In this document: positions 26,461-33,144 of the stretch, one piece after another
How positions within the stretch are numbered: position 1 is the first letter of the stretch
Layout: every line of letters begins with the position of its first letter
Source: Streptomyces nigrescens
Lineage (GTDB): Bacteria > Actinomycetota > Actinomycetes > Streptomycetales > Streptomycetaceae
Assembly: GCA_024349765.1 (NCBI GenBank)
Contig: AP026073.1
Coordinates: forward strand, 3,348,001 to 3,412,000
Direction of reading: 5' to 3'
Length of the DNA: 64,000 bases
Made by a program: the position numbers and the translations under genes
Notes under the pieces: model-generated
Told to the model about the DNA's origin: nothing
The model's database searches: none
Seen by the model: the letters and a program-made list of their open reading frames with translations, nothing else

Positions 26461-26727
26461 CTAGAGGTGCCAGCTCACGGTGCCGGTGGCCGTCGACACG
26501 GCGACGAGCAGCACCAGGTCGAGCGCGCCGAAGGCCAGTCCCAGCCAGGCCCGCAGCCGACGGATCGTCCCGCGGCGGAGCGCCAGGAAGCCGAAGACCA
26601 GCGCGCACGGGCCGAAGAAGACGTTGAAGACCAGCGTCCCGAGCAGTCCGCAGACGAACGCGGCCACGGCCATGCGGTCGGCCTGCGGATGCGGACCGGT
26701 CCTCAACGGAATCCAGGTGGACGTCAT
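26461..26727 (-). CDS. DUF4190-type small membrane protein
   Basis: 88 residues. After a polar N terminus (TGPHPQADRMAVAA) come two membrane helices (VAAFVCGLLGTLVFNVFFGP and WLGLAFGALDLVLLVAVS) joined by the short basic loop LRRGTIRRLR. The small-residue helix start and ALRRG loop are typical of DUF4190 proteins, whose function is unknown. Its start overlaps the stop of the 57-residue membrane protein gene by ATGA, so the two form a coupled pair. Confidence 0.7.
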   Translation of the reverse strand: MTSTWIPLRTGPHPQADRMAVAAFVCGLLGTLVFNVFFGPCALVFGFLALRRGTIRRLRAWLGLAFGALDLVLLVAVSTATGTVSWHL

Positions 26728-26897
26728 CGCTGTGCCTCCTTCGGCGGGGTCGTCGCCTTATGGCGTTCGCGGACGAAGAACACCGCCAGCCATGCCGTGA
26801 TCGCGATTCCCGCGACGACCGTGACGGCCGCGGGGACATGACCTGCGGTCCCCAGCAGCACGCCGAAGAGGAAGACTGCCAAGACCAGGAAGAGCAT
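26724..26897 (-). CDS. Very small membrane protein
   Basis: 57 residues from ATG 26897 (AGGGAAAGG lies ahead). Two hydrophobic segments (MLFLVLAVFLFGVLLGTAG and VTVVAGIAITAWLAVFFV) are followed by a charged tail RERHKATTPPKEAQR. No family is recognised. It is translationally coupled to the DUF4190-like gene downstream. The longer in-frame start upstream was rejected because the added residues are Arg-rich and look non-coding. Confidence 0.6.
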   Translation of the reverse strand: MLFLVLAVFLFGVLLGTAGHVPAAVTVVAGIAITAWLAVFFVRERHKATTPPKEAQR

Positions 26898-27284
26898 GGT
26901 GTGCCTGTGCCTTTCCCTGTGGGGCCGGCGGGCGCGCAGCGCGCTGCCGGCACGGACGGGCACCGGCCGCTCCATTGCGGCGGCTTGCACGAACGCTGGT
27001 ACCCGCAGAACGCCGGAAAAATCAGCTCGGCGCGGCGGGAGATCGCCCCCTTCCCGGCCGGCCCGGGGGCCTCCTCCGCCATTTCATCCCCACCCCTTAC
27101 CGGCATCCTTCTCGCCCTCGTTGGAGACGTCCAGACGGTCTGTCACGGCATCCGAGCACCTCGCCGGAACGGGGCCCCGGCCGGCACCGGAACTACGATC
27201 GCGGGGAGGAAATGGCCGAAAAGGAGATGGGAAAGGGGAGGGGTAATGCGGAAGCAAAGGAAGGAAAGGGAGGAGAGGAAGGGA
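26898..27284. other. Intergenic region with purine-rich tract
   Basis: About 390 bases between the divergent small membrane protein and methyltransferase genes. The right end, roughly 27203-27287, is nearly all purine on the plus strand (runs such as GGGAAAGGGGAGGGG and GGAAGGAAAGGGAGGAGAGG). That tract contains the methyltransferase ribosome binding site and may form unusual DNA structure. No further gene, repeat or hairpin is supported in the remainder. Confidence 0.5.
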
Positions 27285-28160
27285 ATGGCGACCGGAAGCG
27301 GGGGGCCGGAAGGCGGGGGTCCGGGAGACGGGGGCGGTGACCTGATCGACCGTCACATGTGCACCGTCGAGGACGTACTCCGGCTGCTGGACGGGCTGTT
27401 CGCGTCGGAGGCCGACCGCTGGACGGCCGGTGCGGCCTCCTGGTGGGACGGCTTCTACGCCGACCGTTCCAAGCCGGTGCCGTTCTTCGTGGCGAAGCCC
27501 GACGAGAACCTGGTCTCGTACCTCGACCGCGGGCTGGTCGCTCCCGGGCGCGCGCTCGACCTGGGGTGCGGGCCGGGCCGTAATGCCCTCCACCTCGCCG
27601 CCCGGGGCTTCCGGGTGGACGCGGTGGACCTCTCCCCGGCGGCGATCGCCTGGGCCGAGGACCGCGCCCGGGAAGCCGGGGCCGACATCACCTTCCACTG
27701 CGGTGACGCCTTCACCGTTGTCGGAACCGACGACGGTGCCCCGCTCCGCGGCCCGTACGACCTGATCTATGACTCCGGCTGCTTCCACCATCTGCCGCCG
27801 CACCGCCGCATCAGCTACCTCGCCCTGCTCGACCGCGCCCTGGCCCCTGGCGGCCATCTCGCGCTCACCTGCTTCGCGCCGGGCGATGAGCGGGGTGGCT
27901 CCGAGCTCGGCGACGCCGACCTCTACCGCCGGTCCACCGGTCTGCACGGCGGACTCGCCTACCCGCCGGAGTCCCTGCGCCGGATCTTCGCCGACCTGAC
28001 GGAGGTGGAACTGCGCCGCATGCACGACGAGCCGCCGGACTCCCCGCACTTCGGCGAGCCCTTCCTCTGGACGGCACTGCTGCGGCGCGGCCCATGGGAC
28101 GGCACCGCTACGGCGCGGCGGCACCCGGCCGTAACGGTCGTGCAAGGGGAAGACCGCTAG
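27285..28160 (+). CDS. Class I SAM-dependent methyltransferase
   Basis: 291 residues. The SAM-binding motif I is ALDLGCGPGRNALHLAARG. It is followed by VDAVDLSPAAIAWAEDRA (acidic ribose ligand) and YDLIYDSGCFHHLPPHRR (motif II/III), as in TehB/UbiE-like methyltransferases. The conserved N-terminal block WWDGFYADRSKPVPFF is typical of a thiopurine/tellurite-type subgroup. I start at ATG 27285 rather than 27246, because the extra 13 residues use AGG, AAA and GAA codons foreign to this genome. Substrate unknown. It converges with the hydrolase gene with a four-base overlap of the ends. Confidence 0.83.
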   Translation: MATGSGGPEGGGPGDGGGDLIDRHMCTVEDVLRLLDGLFASEADRWTAGAASWWDGFYADRSKPVPFFVAKPDENLVSYLDRGLVAPGRALDLGCGPGRNALHLAARGFRVDAVDLSPAAIAWAEDRAREAGADITFHCGDAFTVVGTDDGAPLRGPYDLIYDSGCFHHLPPHRRISYLALLDRALAPGGHLALTCFAPGDERGGSELGDADLYRRSTGLHGGLAYPPESLRRIFADLTEVELRRMHDEPPDSPHFGEPFLWTALLRRGPWDGTATARRHPAVTVVQGEDR

Positions 28161-29086
28161 CAGAGGCTGAGGATCGCCTCGGCGGTGAAACCGGGTGCCT
28201 CGCGGGGCGGGAAGTGGCCCACTCCGCCCAGGACTTGACGGGTGTAGCCGTCGGCGAACAGCTGGTGTTTGCCGGCGGTGGTGCCCAGGAGGTTGTCGGC
28301 GTCCTCCGCGCCGTGCAGCACGATCGTCGGCACCTGGACCGGGGCCGGTGCGGCGAGGCGTTCCTCGACGGTGTCGTACGCGGGGTCGCCGGGGGCCTCG
28401 CCCCAGCGGTGGAGGTAGGCGTGCACGGTCACGTCGGCCCAGTCGTCGTTGTCCCATGCCGCGGCCGTCTCGTCGAACTCCTCCTGGGAGAAGTCCCAGC
28501 CGGGGGACCAGGCCGTCCACAGGTAGTGGCAGAAGGCGCGCCGGTCCTGCACCATGGCCTTCCGGCCGCGGCCGGTGGCGACGAACCACTCGTACCAGTA
28601 CGCCTGCGCGAGCGCGTAGGGGAGCGGCGTGTCCGGGCGGTGGGTGGCGTAGCCGGCCGACATCGCCGCGATGGCGCGTACCCGCTCCGGCCAGAGCGCG
28701 CCGACCACGTACGCGGCGCGGGCGCCCCAGTCGTGCCCGGCCAGGACGACCTCGCCGAGGTCCAGCGCGTCGAGGAATTCGCCGAGGTCGCTGCCGAGCG
28801 CCGCGATCTGCCCGCTGCGCGGCCGGGCCGGGTCGCGGAACCGGGTCGCGCCGAAACCCCGCAGATACGGGCGGTAGACGCGGCATCCGGCGGCGTGCAG
28901 GAAGGGCAGTACGCCGTCCCAGCAGTGGATGTCGTCCGGCCAGCCGTGCACCGCCACCACGGGGCGCCCGGTCTCGGGTCCGCTGACGGCGTAGGCCGTG
29001 TCCAGCGTGGGCGTGCGTACGGTCCTGATGTCGAGCTCGGCCCCGGCTCCGCTCGCCACCGCCGTCCCGGTCTCGCGTTCCGTCAC
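28157..29086 (-). CDS. Alpha/beta hydrolase (epoxide hydrolase/haloalkane dehalogenase-like)
   Basis: 309 residues. The oxyanion HGWPDD precedes the nucleophile elbow GHDWG with Asp119, which is aspartate rather than serine, as in epoxide hydrolases and haloalkane dehalogenases. The lid region is Trp/Tyr-rich (AYWYEWFVATGRGRKAM). A late acid is in HGAEDADN, and the catalytic His is in GGVGHFPPRE. It would hydrolyse an epoxide or halide in the cytoplasm. Epoxide hydrolase is slightly more likely from the HGWPDD context. It lies convergent to the methyltransferase; no functional link is evident. Confidence 0.85.
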   Translation of the reverse strand: MTERETGTAVASGAGAELDIRTVRTPTLDTAYAVSGPETGRPVVAVHGWPDDIHCWDGVLPFLHAAGCRVYRPYLRGFGATRFRDPARPRSGQIAALGSDLGEFLDALDLGEVVLAGHDWGARAAYVVGALWPERVRAIAAMSAGYATHRPDTPLPYALAQAYWYEWFVATGRGRKAMVQDRRAFCHYLWTAWSPGWDFSQEEFDETAAAWDNDDWADVTVHAYLHRWGEAPGDPAYDTVEERLAAPAPVQVPTIVLHGAEDADNLLGTTAGKHQLFADGYTRQVLGGVGHFPPREAPGFTAEAILSLC

Positions 29087-29187
29087 CGATGGGCCTTCCG
29101 CAGAGTCGAGTCGCCGGTCGTGGGGCGCGTTCCCTGCGACTGTGCCAAGCGGCCCGGCTCCCGCCCGTCATCGACACGCGCGGGCAC

Positions 29188-29228
29188 GGCGGTGGCCCGG
29201 CGGAGGGGGAATCCGCCGGGCCACCGCC
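29188..29228 (-). terminator. Strong hairpin terminator downstream of the CsbD-like gene
   Basis: A perfect 17-base-pair stem (left arm 29188-29204, right arm 29212-29228) closes on a seven-base loop. It lies between the leftward CsbD-like gene and the hydrolase start, so it should end CsbD transcription. It is one of the strongest hairpins seen in the window. Confidence 0.78.
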
Positions 29229-29293
29229 TCACACTCTGCGGGCTCTGCCCACCTCGCCGCCGTTGTCGCCGCCGAAGCGGCCGTGCGGCGCGG

Positions 29294-29467
29294 TCATCGC
29301 TCCATGGCGTCCCGGGCCTTGTGCCCGGCCTGACGCAGATCGCCCTTGGCCCGTTCGGCGCGGCCCTCCGCCGTCATGCGCTCGTTGCCCACGGCGCGGC
29401 CGACGGTTTCCTTCACGGCGCCCTTGATCTGCTCGGTCTTCGCAGAGGTCTTCTTGTCGGCGGTCAT
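29294..29467 (-). CDS. CsbD-family stress protein
   Basis: 57 residues from ATG 29467 (AAGGGAG ahead). It has the typical short, highly charged CsbD pattern: KTEQIKGAVKETVGRAVGNE, then AEGRAERAKGDLRQAGHKAR. CsbD proteins are general-stress proteins of unclear biochemical role and are sigma-B regulated in Bacillus. The gene stands alone with a strong terminator behind it. About 45 bases ahead of its start is a possible sigma-B-type promoter (GTTT, 15 bases, GGGCAG), which would fit the stressosome operon in this window. Confidence 0.85.
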   Translation of the reverse strand: MTADKKTSAKTEQIKGAVKETVGRAVGNERMTAEGRAERAKGDLRQAGHKARDAMER

Positions 29468-29512
29468 GGTCGTGCTCCCTTGCTGTCGAGCCGTTCCTTG
29501 ACGAAGAGCCGC

Positions 29513-29537
29513 CTGCCCGGGACGCCGCCGCGCAAAC
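29513..29537 (-). promoter_or_regulatory. Possible sigma-B-type promoter for the CsbD-like gene
   Basis: On the minus strand GTTT (29537-29534) is followed after 15 bases by GGGCAG (29518-29513), about 46 bases before the CsbD start. Streptomyces sigma-B-like promoters follow GNNT-N14-16-GGGTAY. The -10 box here differs at one key position (C for T), so this is a weak call supported mainly by the identity of the gene behind it. Confidence 0.3.
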
Positions 29538-29622
29538 GCAGACATCGTTCCGCCCGTACGGGGCACATGTCCGTGGTCGTTCCACTACGGAAGACGCCCT
29601 ACGGAGGGAGACGACACCACCG

Positions 29623-30171
29623 ATGAGTGAGCAGCGCGAGTTCGAGCACGACCACGAGCGCCACCACGACCAGGAGCGCCGCCACGAGTACGAGCAGTGG
29701 CGGGCCCGTACGGTCCGCCGTCCCGAGGACGTACCGGTGACCACACCGCTGTCCTGGATGGCGGAGAAGCACTTCGCCCACGGGGAGCGGCTGGCCGACC
29801 GCCGGCTGCCCGCCGCGTACCGGGGACCCGACGAGCGGGGTGATGCCGGGGACGCGCTGGCGCAGCTCGCGCTCGGCGTCCGGATCGCCCGGGCCGTCGA
29901 GCAGTACCGTGCGGAGACCCTGCACGAGGCGCTGCAACTCGGCGCCACCTGGAGCCAGATCGCCGCCGCCCTCGACCTCGGCACCGACGAGGCGCGCGCC
30001 ATCCTGCGCAGCCACGCGGACGGTCAGCTGCGGCTGTACGAGAGCGAGGACAGCGGGGGAGCCGGGCTGCTCGGCATGAGCCCCGAGCAGCACCGGGCCG
30101 CCATGGCGCTGACCGCACTGGGCGACGACGAACCGGCCACCGCCGCCGAGGCCGCGGCGATCACCGGATGA
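29623..30171 (+). CDS. Uncharacterised protein with helix-turn-helix-like segment
   Basis: 182 residues from ATG 29623, preceded by GGAGGGAGAC. The N terminus is very rich in His, Glu and Arg (EHDHERHHDQERRHEYEQW). The middle (about 95-130) contains LHEALQLGATWSQIAAALDLGTDEARAILRS, read as two motifs, with the shape of a helix-turn-helix of the kind seen in sigma-factor region 4. The C terminus ends in an Ala-rich helix. No named family is recognised. It could be a small DNA-binding regulator. It converges with the flavin monooxygenase gene at 30181. Confidence 0.65.
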   Translation: MSEQREFEHDHERHHDQERRHEYEQWRARTVRRPEDVPVTTPLSWMAEKHFAHGERLADRRLPAAYRGPDERGDAGDALAQLALGVRIARAVEQYRAETLHEALQLGATWSQIAAALDLGTDEARAILRSHADGQLRLYESEDSGGAGLLGMSPEQHRAAMALTALGDDEPATAAEAAAITG

Positions 30172-30180
30172 CCGTCACCG

Positions 30181-31386
30181 TCAGTTCCCGGCCACCGTCT
30201 CCGCCCAGTCGATGCGGTGGAAGTGGAGCGGGCGGAACATCTGCTCGGGGGTGGGGAAGGCGGCCGCGGCCTCGAGGTCGGACTTGCCGGCCTTGACCTT
30301 GTTGGCGGCGGCCGCGTTCCGCCCGACCGCCTCCACCCGCTCGCGGCGCAAGCCTACGTAGGCGCTGAACGCCTCGGCGGGCGTGGGCAGATCGCGCAGG
30401 CAGCGGGCCAGTTCCACGGCGCTCTCGATGGCCAGCGAGGCGCCCTGGCCCGAGCTGGAGGACGGGGCGTGTGCCGCGTCGCCCACCAGGACCATGCGGC
30501 CGCGGTGCCAGTGCGGCACCGACGGCATGCGTTCCATCCGGCCGACCGCCATCAGCTGGTCGGGGTCGGTGTGCTGCAGCAGCCGCTCGCCCGGGACGTG
30601 GCCCGCGTAGGCCTCGCGCAGCGCGGCGAGCCACTCGGCGGCCGGGACCCGCGCCAGGTCGGCCGGGTCCGGCGGGGTGTCGGTCGGCAGTCCGGCGAAC
30701 CAGATCAACCGGCCGTCCGGGCCGCGCCAGTGGCCGGTGAAGGTGCGGCCGAAGGCGAAGTACATCGTGCCGGGCTCGGCCTCGACGCCGCTGTCGGTGG
30801 CGTACCCGCCGAAGCTCAGCACACCGCCGTACTCCGGCCCGGGCGCCTGCGGGTCGATCAGGGTGCGGACGGTGGAGCGGATGCCGTCGGCGCCGATGAG
30901 GATGTCGGCGGTCGCCGACGTGCCGTCGGAGAACCGGGCGGTGACGCCCTCGGGGGTCTCCTCGGCGCCCACCAGCCGTTTGCCGTAGGCGAACGGGATG
31001 CCCTGGTCGGCGGCGTGATCGGTCAGGGCGCGGTAGAGCGTGGCGCGGGGCATCGCGAGGCTGGGGGGCAGCTCGGCGAAGCCGTCGAAGGCGGCGAAGC
31101 GGTGCCCGGCGCCGTCCGCCATGACCGTCCCGGGAACCGGCTGGCCGAGGGCCTCCACCGCCTTGTCGGCGCCGATCGTCCGCAGCGCCGCGAGGCCGTT
31201 GGGGGCCAGGGCCAGCCAGGCGCCCACGCCGTCCGCGGCCGCGGGGTAGGCCTCGTGGACCGTTGCGGTGATGCCCGCCTTGCGTAGCGCGAGTGCGGTG
31301 ACCGGGCCCGCCAGGCCGCCCCCGATGACCAGTGCCGTCCGCACGGCCGCGCCGCCGCGCCCGCCCTGAGTGCCGTTGTCGCTCAT
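30181..31386 (-). CDS. FAD-dependent monooxygenase (group A aromatic hydroxylase-like)
   Basis: 401 residues. The N-terminal Rossmann motif is LVIGGGLAGPVTALALRKAG, the DG motif is ILIGADGIRSTVR, and the second FAD motif is VLVGDAAHAPSSSSGQGASL. This is the complete set for group A flavoprotein monooxygenases. It would hydroxylate or epoxidise a small, often aromatic substrate using NAD(P)H and O2. It is divergent from a PadR-family regulator across a 105-base spacer with repeated TGCAACTAG-type elements, a common pairing in which the regulator represses the oxygenase and responds to its substrate. Start is ATG 31386. Confidence 0.9.
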   Translation of the reverse strand: MSDNGTQGGRGGAAVRTALVIGGGLAGPVTALALRKAGITATVHEAYPAAADGVGAWLALAPNGLAALRTIGADKAVEALGQPVPGTVMADGAGHRFAAFDGFAELPPSLAMPRATLYRALTDHAADQGIPFAYGKRLVGAEETPEGVTARFSDGTSATADILIGADGIRSTVRTLIDPQAPGPEYGGVLSFGGYATDSGVEAEPGTMYFAFGRTFTGHWRGPDGRLIWFAGLPTDTPPDPADLARVPAAEWLAALREAYAGHVPGERLLQHTDPDQLMAVGRMERMPSVPHWHRGRMVLVGDAAHAPSSSSGQGASLAIESAVELARCLRDLPTPAEAFSAYVGLRRERVEAVGRNAAAANKVKAGKSDLEAAAAFPTPEQMFRPLHFHRIDWAETVAGN

Positions 31387-31434
31387 GACCCCTCCCGAGG
31401 ATGCGCCCGCCGGACAGCGGGCTCCTGGCATCCA

Positions 31435-31471
31435 TAGTTGCACTGCACCTAGTCTCAATGCAACTAGTCTC
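31435..31471. promoter_or_regulatory. Probable PadR operator: inverted and direct repeats
   Basis: TAGTTGCA (31435-31442) and TGCAACTA (31459-31466) are perfect inverted arms. TGCACCTAGTCTC (31444-31456) and TGCAACTAGTCTC (31459-31471) are direct repeats differing at one base, 15 bases apart. They lie between the divergent monooxygenase and PadR genes in a locally AT-richer stretch. A PadR dimer binding here could block both promoters. Confidence 0.6.
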
Positions 31472-31491
31472 GCCTCTACTACGCTAACGCC

Positions 31492-32118
31492 ATGACCGCT
31501 CCCGTGAAGAGTTCGCCGCTCGCCCTCACCGTCCTGGCGCTGCTGCACTACAAGCCGCTGCACCCGTACGGCATCCAGCAACTGATCAAGCAGTGGGGCA
31601 AGGAGCAGGTGGTCAACGTCGGCCAGCGGGCCGGTCTGTACCGCACCATCGAGCGGCTGCACGCGGGCGGGCTGATCGCCGTACGGCAGACCGAGCGCGA
31701 CCAGCAGTACCCCGAGCGCACCGTCTACGAGGTCACGGACGAGGGCCGGGCGGTCGCCCGCGAGTGGCTGGACCAGATGCTGGCCGTCCCGAAGGGCGAG
31801 TTCCCCGTCTTCCCGGCCGCCCTGTCCAACCTGCCCATGCTCACCCCGGACGAGGCGCTGGACGTGCTGGAGCGGCGCGCCGACCGCCTCGCGGCCCAGC
31901 GCGCGGACCTGAAGGCCCAACTGGCCGTGCACACCGGGGAGGGCGTCCCGCGCGTCACCCTCATCGAGCACGAATACCTGCTGGCCATGGTCGATGCCGA
32001 GGAACGCTGGGTCCGCGCGGTGACCGACGACCTGCGAAGCGGCGGACTGACCTGGTCCCCGGAGATGCTCGCCGCCTTCGACGAACAGCACAACTCGGGC
32101 GCGCCCGCGGGCGGTTAG
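31492..32118 (+). CDS. PadR-family transcriptional regulator
   Basis: 208 residues. The N-terminal PadR winged helix (about 8-95) contains LTVLALLHYKPLHPYGIQQL, the recognition helix GLYRTIERLHAGGLI and the wing PERTVYEVTDEGRAV. A C-terminal helical dimerisation domain follows (ERRADRLAAQRADLKAQLAV, later EHEYLLAMVDAEERWV). PadR proteins repress detoxification or catabolic genes until ligand binds. The divergent flavin monooxygenase with an intervening repeat array is its probable target, together with its own gene. Confidence 0.9.
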   Translation: MTAPVKSSPLALTVLALLHYKPLHPYGIQQLIKQWGKEQVVNVGQRAGLYRTIERLHAGGLIAVRQTERDQQYPERTVYEVTDEGRAVAREWLDQMLAVPKGEFPVFPAALSNLPMLTPDEALDVLERRADRLAAQRADLKAQLAVHTGEGVPRVTLIEHEYLLAMVDAEERWVRAVTDDLRSGGLTWSPEMLAAFDEQHNSGAPAGG

Positions 32119-32200
32119 CCGCGCTCCGCCGACGATCACGTACCTTTTCCGCGAGCCGACCCGGGTCCTCGGCCGCGACGCAGACGGAGGGAAACGCACC

Positions 32201-32608
32201 GTGTGGAATCCGACGGAGCTGTGGCTGGAGGGTGCGGTCATGGCGGTCCTGCACGCGGCCGGGCCGGAACAGGGCTATTGGGTGGAGGACACCGGACTGC
32301 TGCATGACGACGGCAGCGCCCTCGTGCGCGCCCCCTACGGCGAGTCCGGCGGGCGGCTCTTCGAGGACTGCACCGACCCGGCCGACCTGCGGGAGGCGTA
32401 CCGCCTCGCCGACGCGGCGTTCGACGCGGCCCGGGCCGGCACGCTGGACGCCGCGGTCCTGCTGCCCGTCCTGCGCCGCGCCGACCCGGAGCCCGGCCGC
32501 CGCTTCGACATCGAGGCGGCCCTCGCGGTGGCCGCGCGGGCGGGCCTCACCCCCGGCACGTCCAGGCCCGCCCTGCCCGGCGCGAGCCGGCCGGAGGAGG
32601 CGGGATGA
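32201..32608 (+). CDS. Uncharacterised protein
   Basis: 135 residues from GTG 32201 with GGAGGGAAACG ahead. It begins MWNPTELWLEGAVMAVLHAA and contains the acidic segment FEDCTDPADLREAYRLADAA. The C-terminal 25 residues look disordered (Pro/Ser/Arg). No family is recognised. Codon bias supports it as a real gene. It overlaps the next gene by ATGA, so the two products are probably made together and may interact; a toxin-immunity or effector pair would fit this shape, but nothing specific supports it. Confidence 0.6.
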   Translation: MWNPTELWLEGAVMAVLHAAGPEQGYWVEDTGLLHDDGSALVRAPYGESGGRLFEDCTDPADLREAYRLADAAFDAARAGTLDAAVLLPVLRRADPEPGRRFDIEAALAVAARAGLTPGTSRPALPGASRPEEAG

Positions 32609-33144
32609 CTCCCCATTCCCTGGCGTTCTATCTGGACGTCGTGACGTCGGGAACGGTGCTCGGCGCGAAGCCGGCCGATCAACCGGACCGGGTGACCGGC
32701 CTGCTGGGAACGGATTTCGCGGAGAACCGGTCCGGCCGTCACCACATGTGGCGGGACTACGGACTCGCGGAGTTCTTCTGGCAGCGGGAGTCCGCCGACG
32801 GCCCGTGGACCGGGCACCACTTCACCCTGCAGGTCCACCGGCTCGCGTACGGCGGAAAGGTCGTCAACGACGAGCTCCGGTCCAGGTACGGGCGGTTCGC
32901 CCGCAGGCTGCGGTTCGGGAAACTGCAGCGGCTGCTGGAGAAGCGCGGAACGGTGCTGAGGGAGATCCCGTCCGGTCAGGACCCCTGCTACCGCCTGTTC
33001 TGGAACCCCGGTTCATGGACGTGCGTCACTGTGATCGGCGCCAAGGAGGAGTACCGGACACCGGACGACCTGCAGGTCGGGGACGTCTGCGGCATCACTG
33101 CGCCGATGACTCCCGAAGAGGTGGCGTGGCGGGCCGCGCGGTAG
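32605..33144 (+). CDS. Uncharacterised protein
   Basis: 179 residues starting at ATG 32605, coupled to the preceding gene. Notable segments are HHMWRDYGLAEFFWQRE, HHFTLQVHRLAYGG and CYRLFWNPGSWTCVTVIG, giving an aromatic-rich alpha/beta composition reminiscent of small immunity or SMI1-like folds, though I cannot confirm a family. Its last 50 bases overlap, antisense, the end of the first gene of the NRPS cluster, so it marks the cluster's left boundary. Confidence 0.65.
   Translation: MTPHSLAFYLDVVTSGTVLGAKPADQPDRVTGLLGTDFAENRSGRHHMWRDYGLAEFFWQRESADGPWTGHHFTLQVHRLAYGGKVVNDELRSRYGRFARRLRFGKLQRLLEKRGTVLREIPSGQDPCYRLFWNPGSWTCVTVIGAKEEYRTPDDLQVGDVCGITAPMTPEEVAWRAAR

Noticed and set aside
26760-27284. 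Methyltransferase extension from 26760 or 27246
   Set aside because: The added residues use codons foreign to this genome or run through the small membrane protein genes; ATG 27285 has a good ribosome site.
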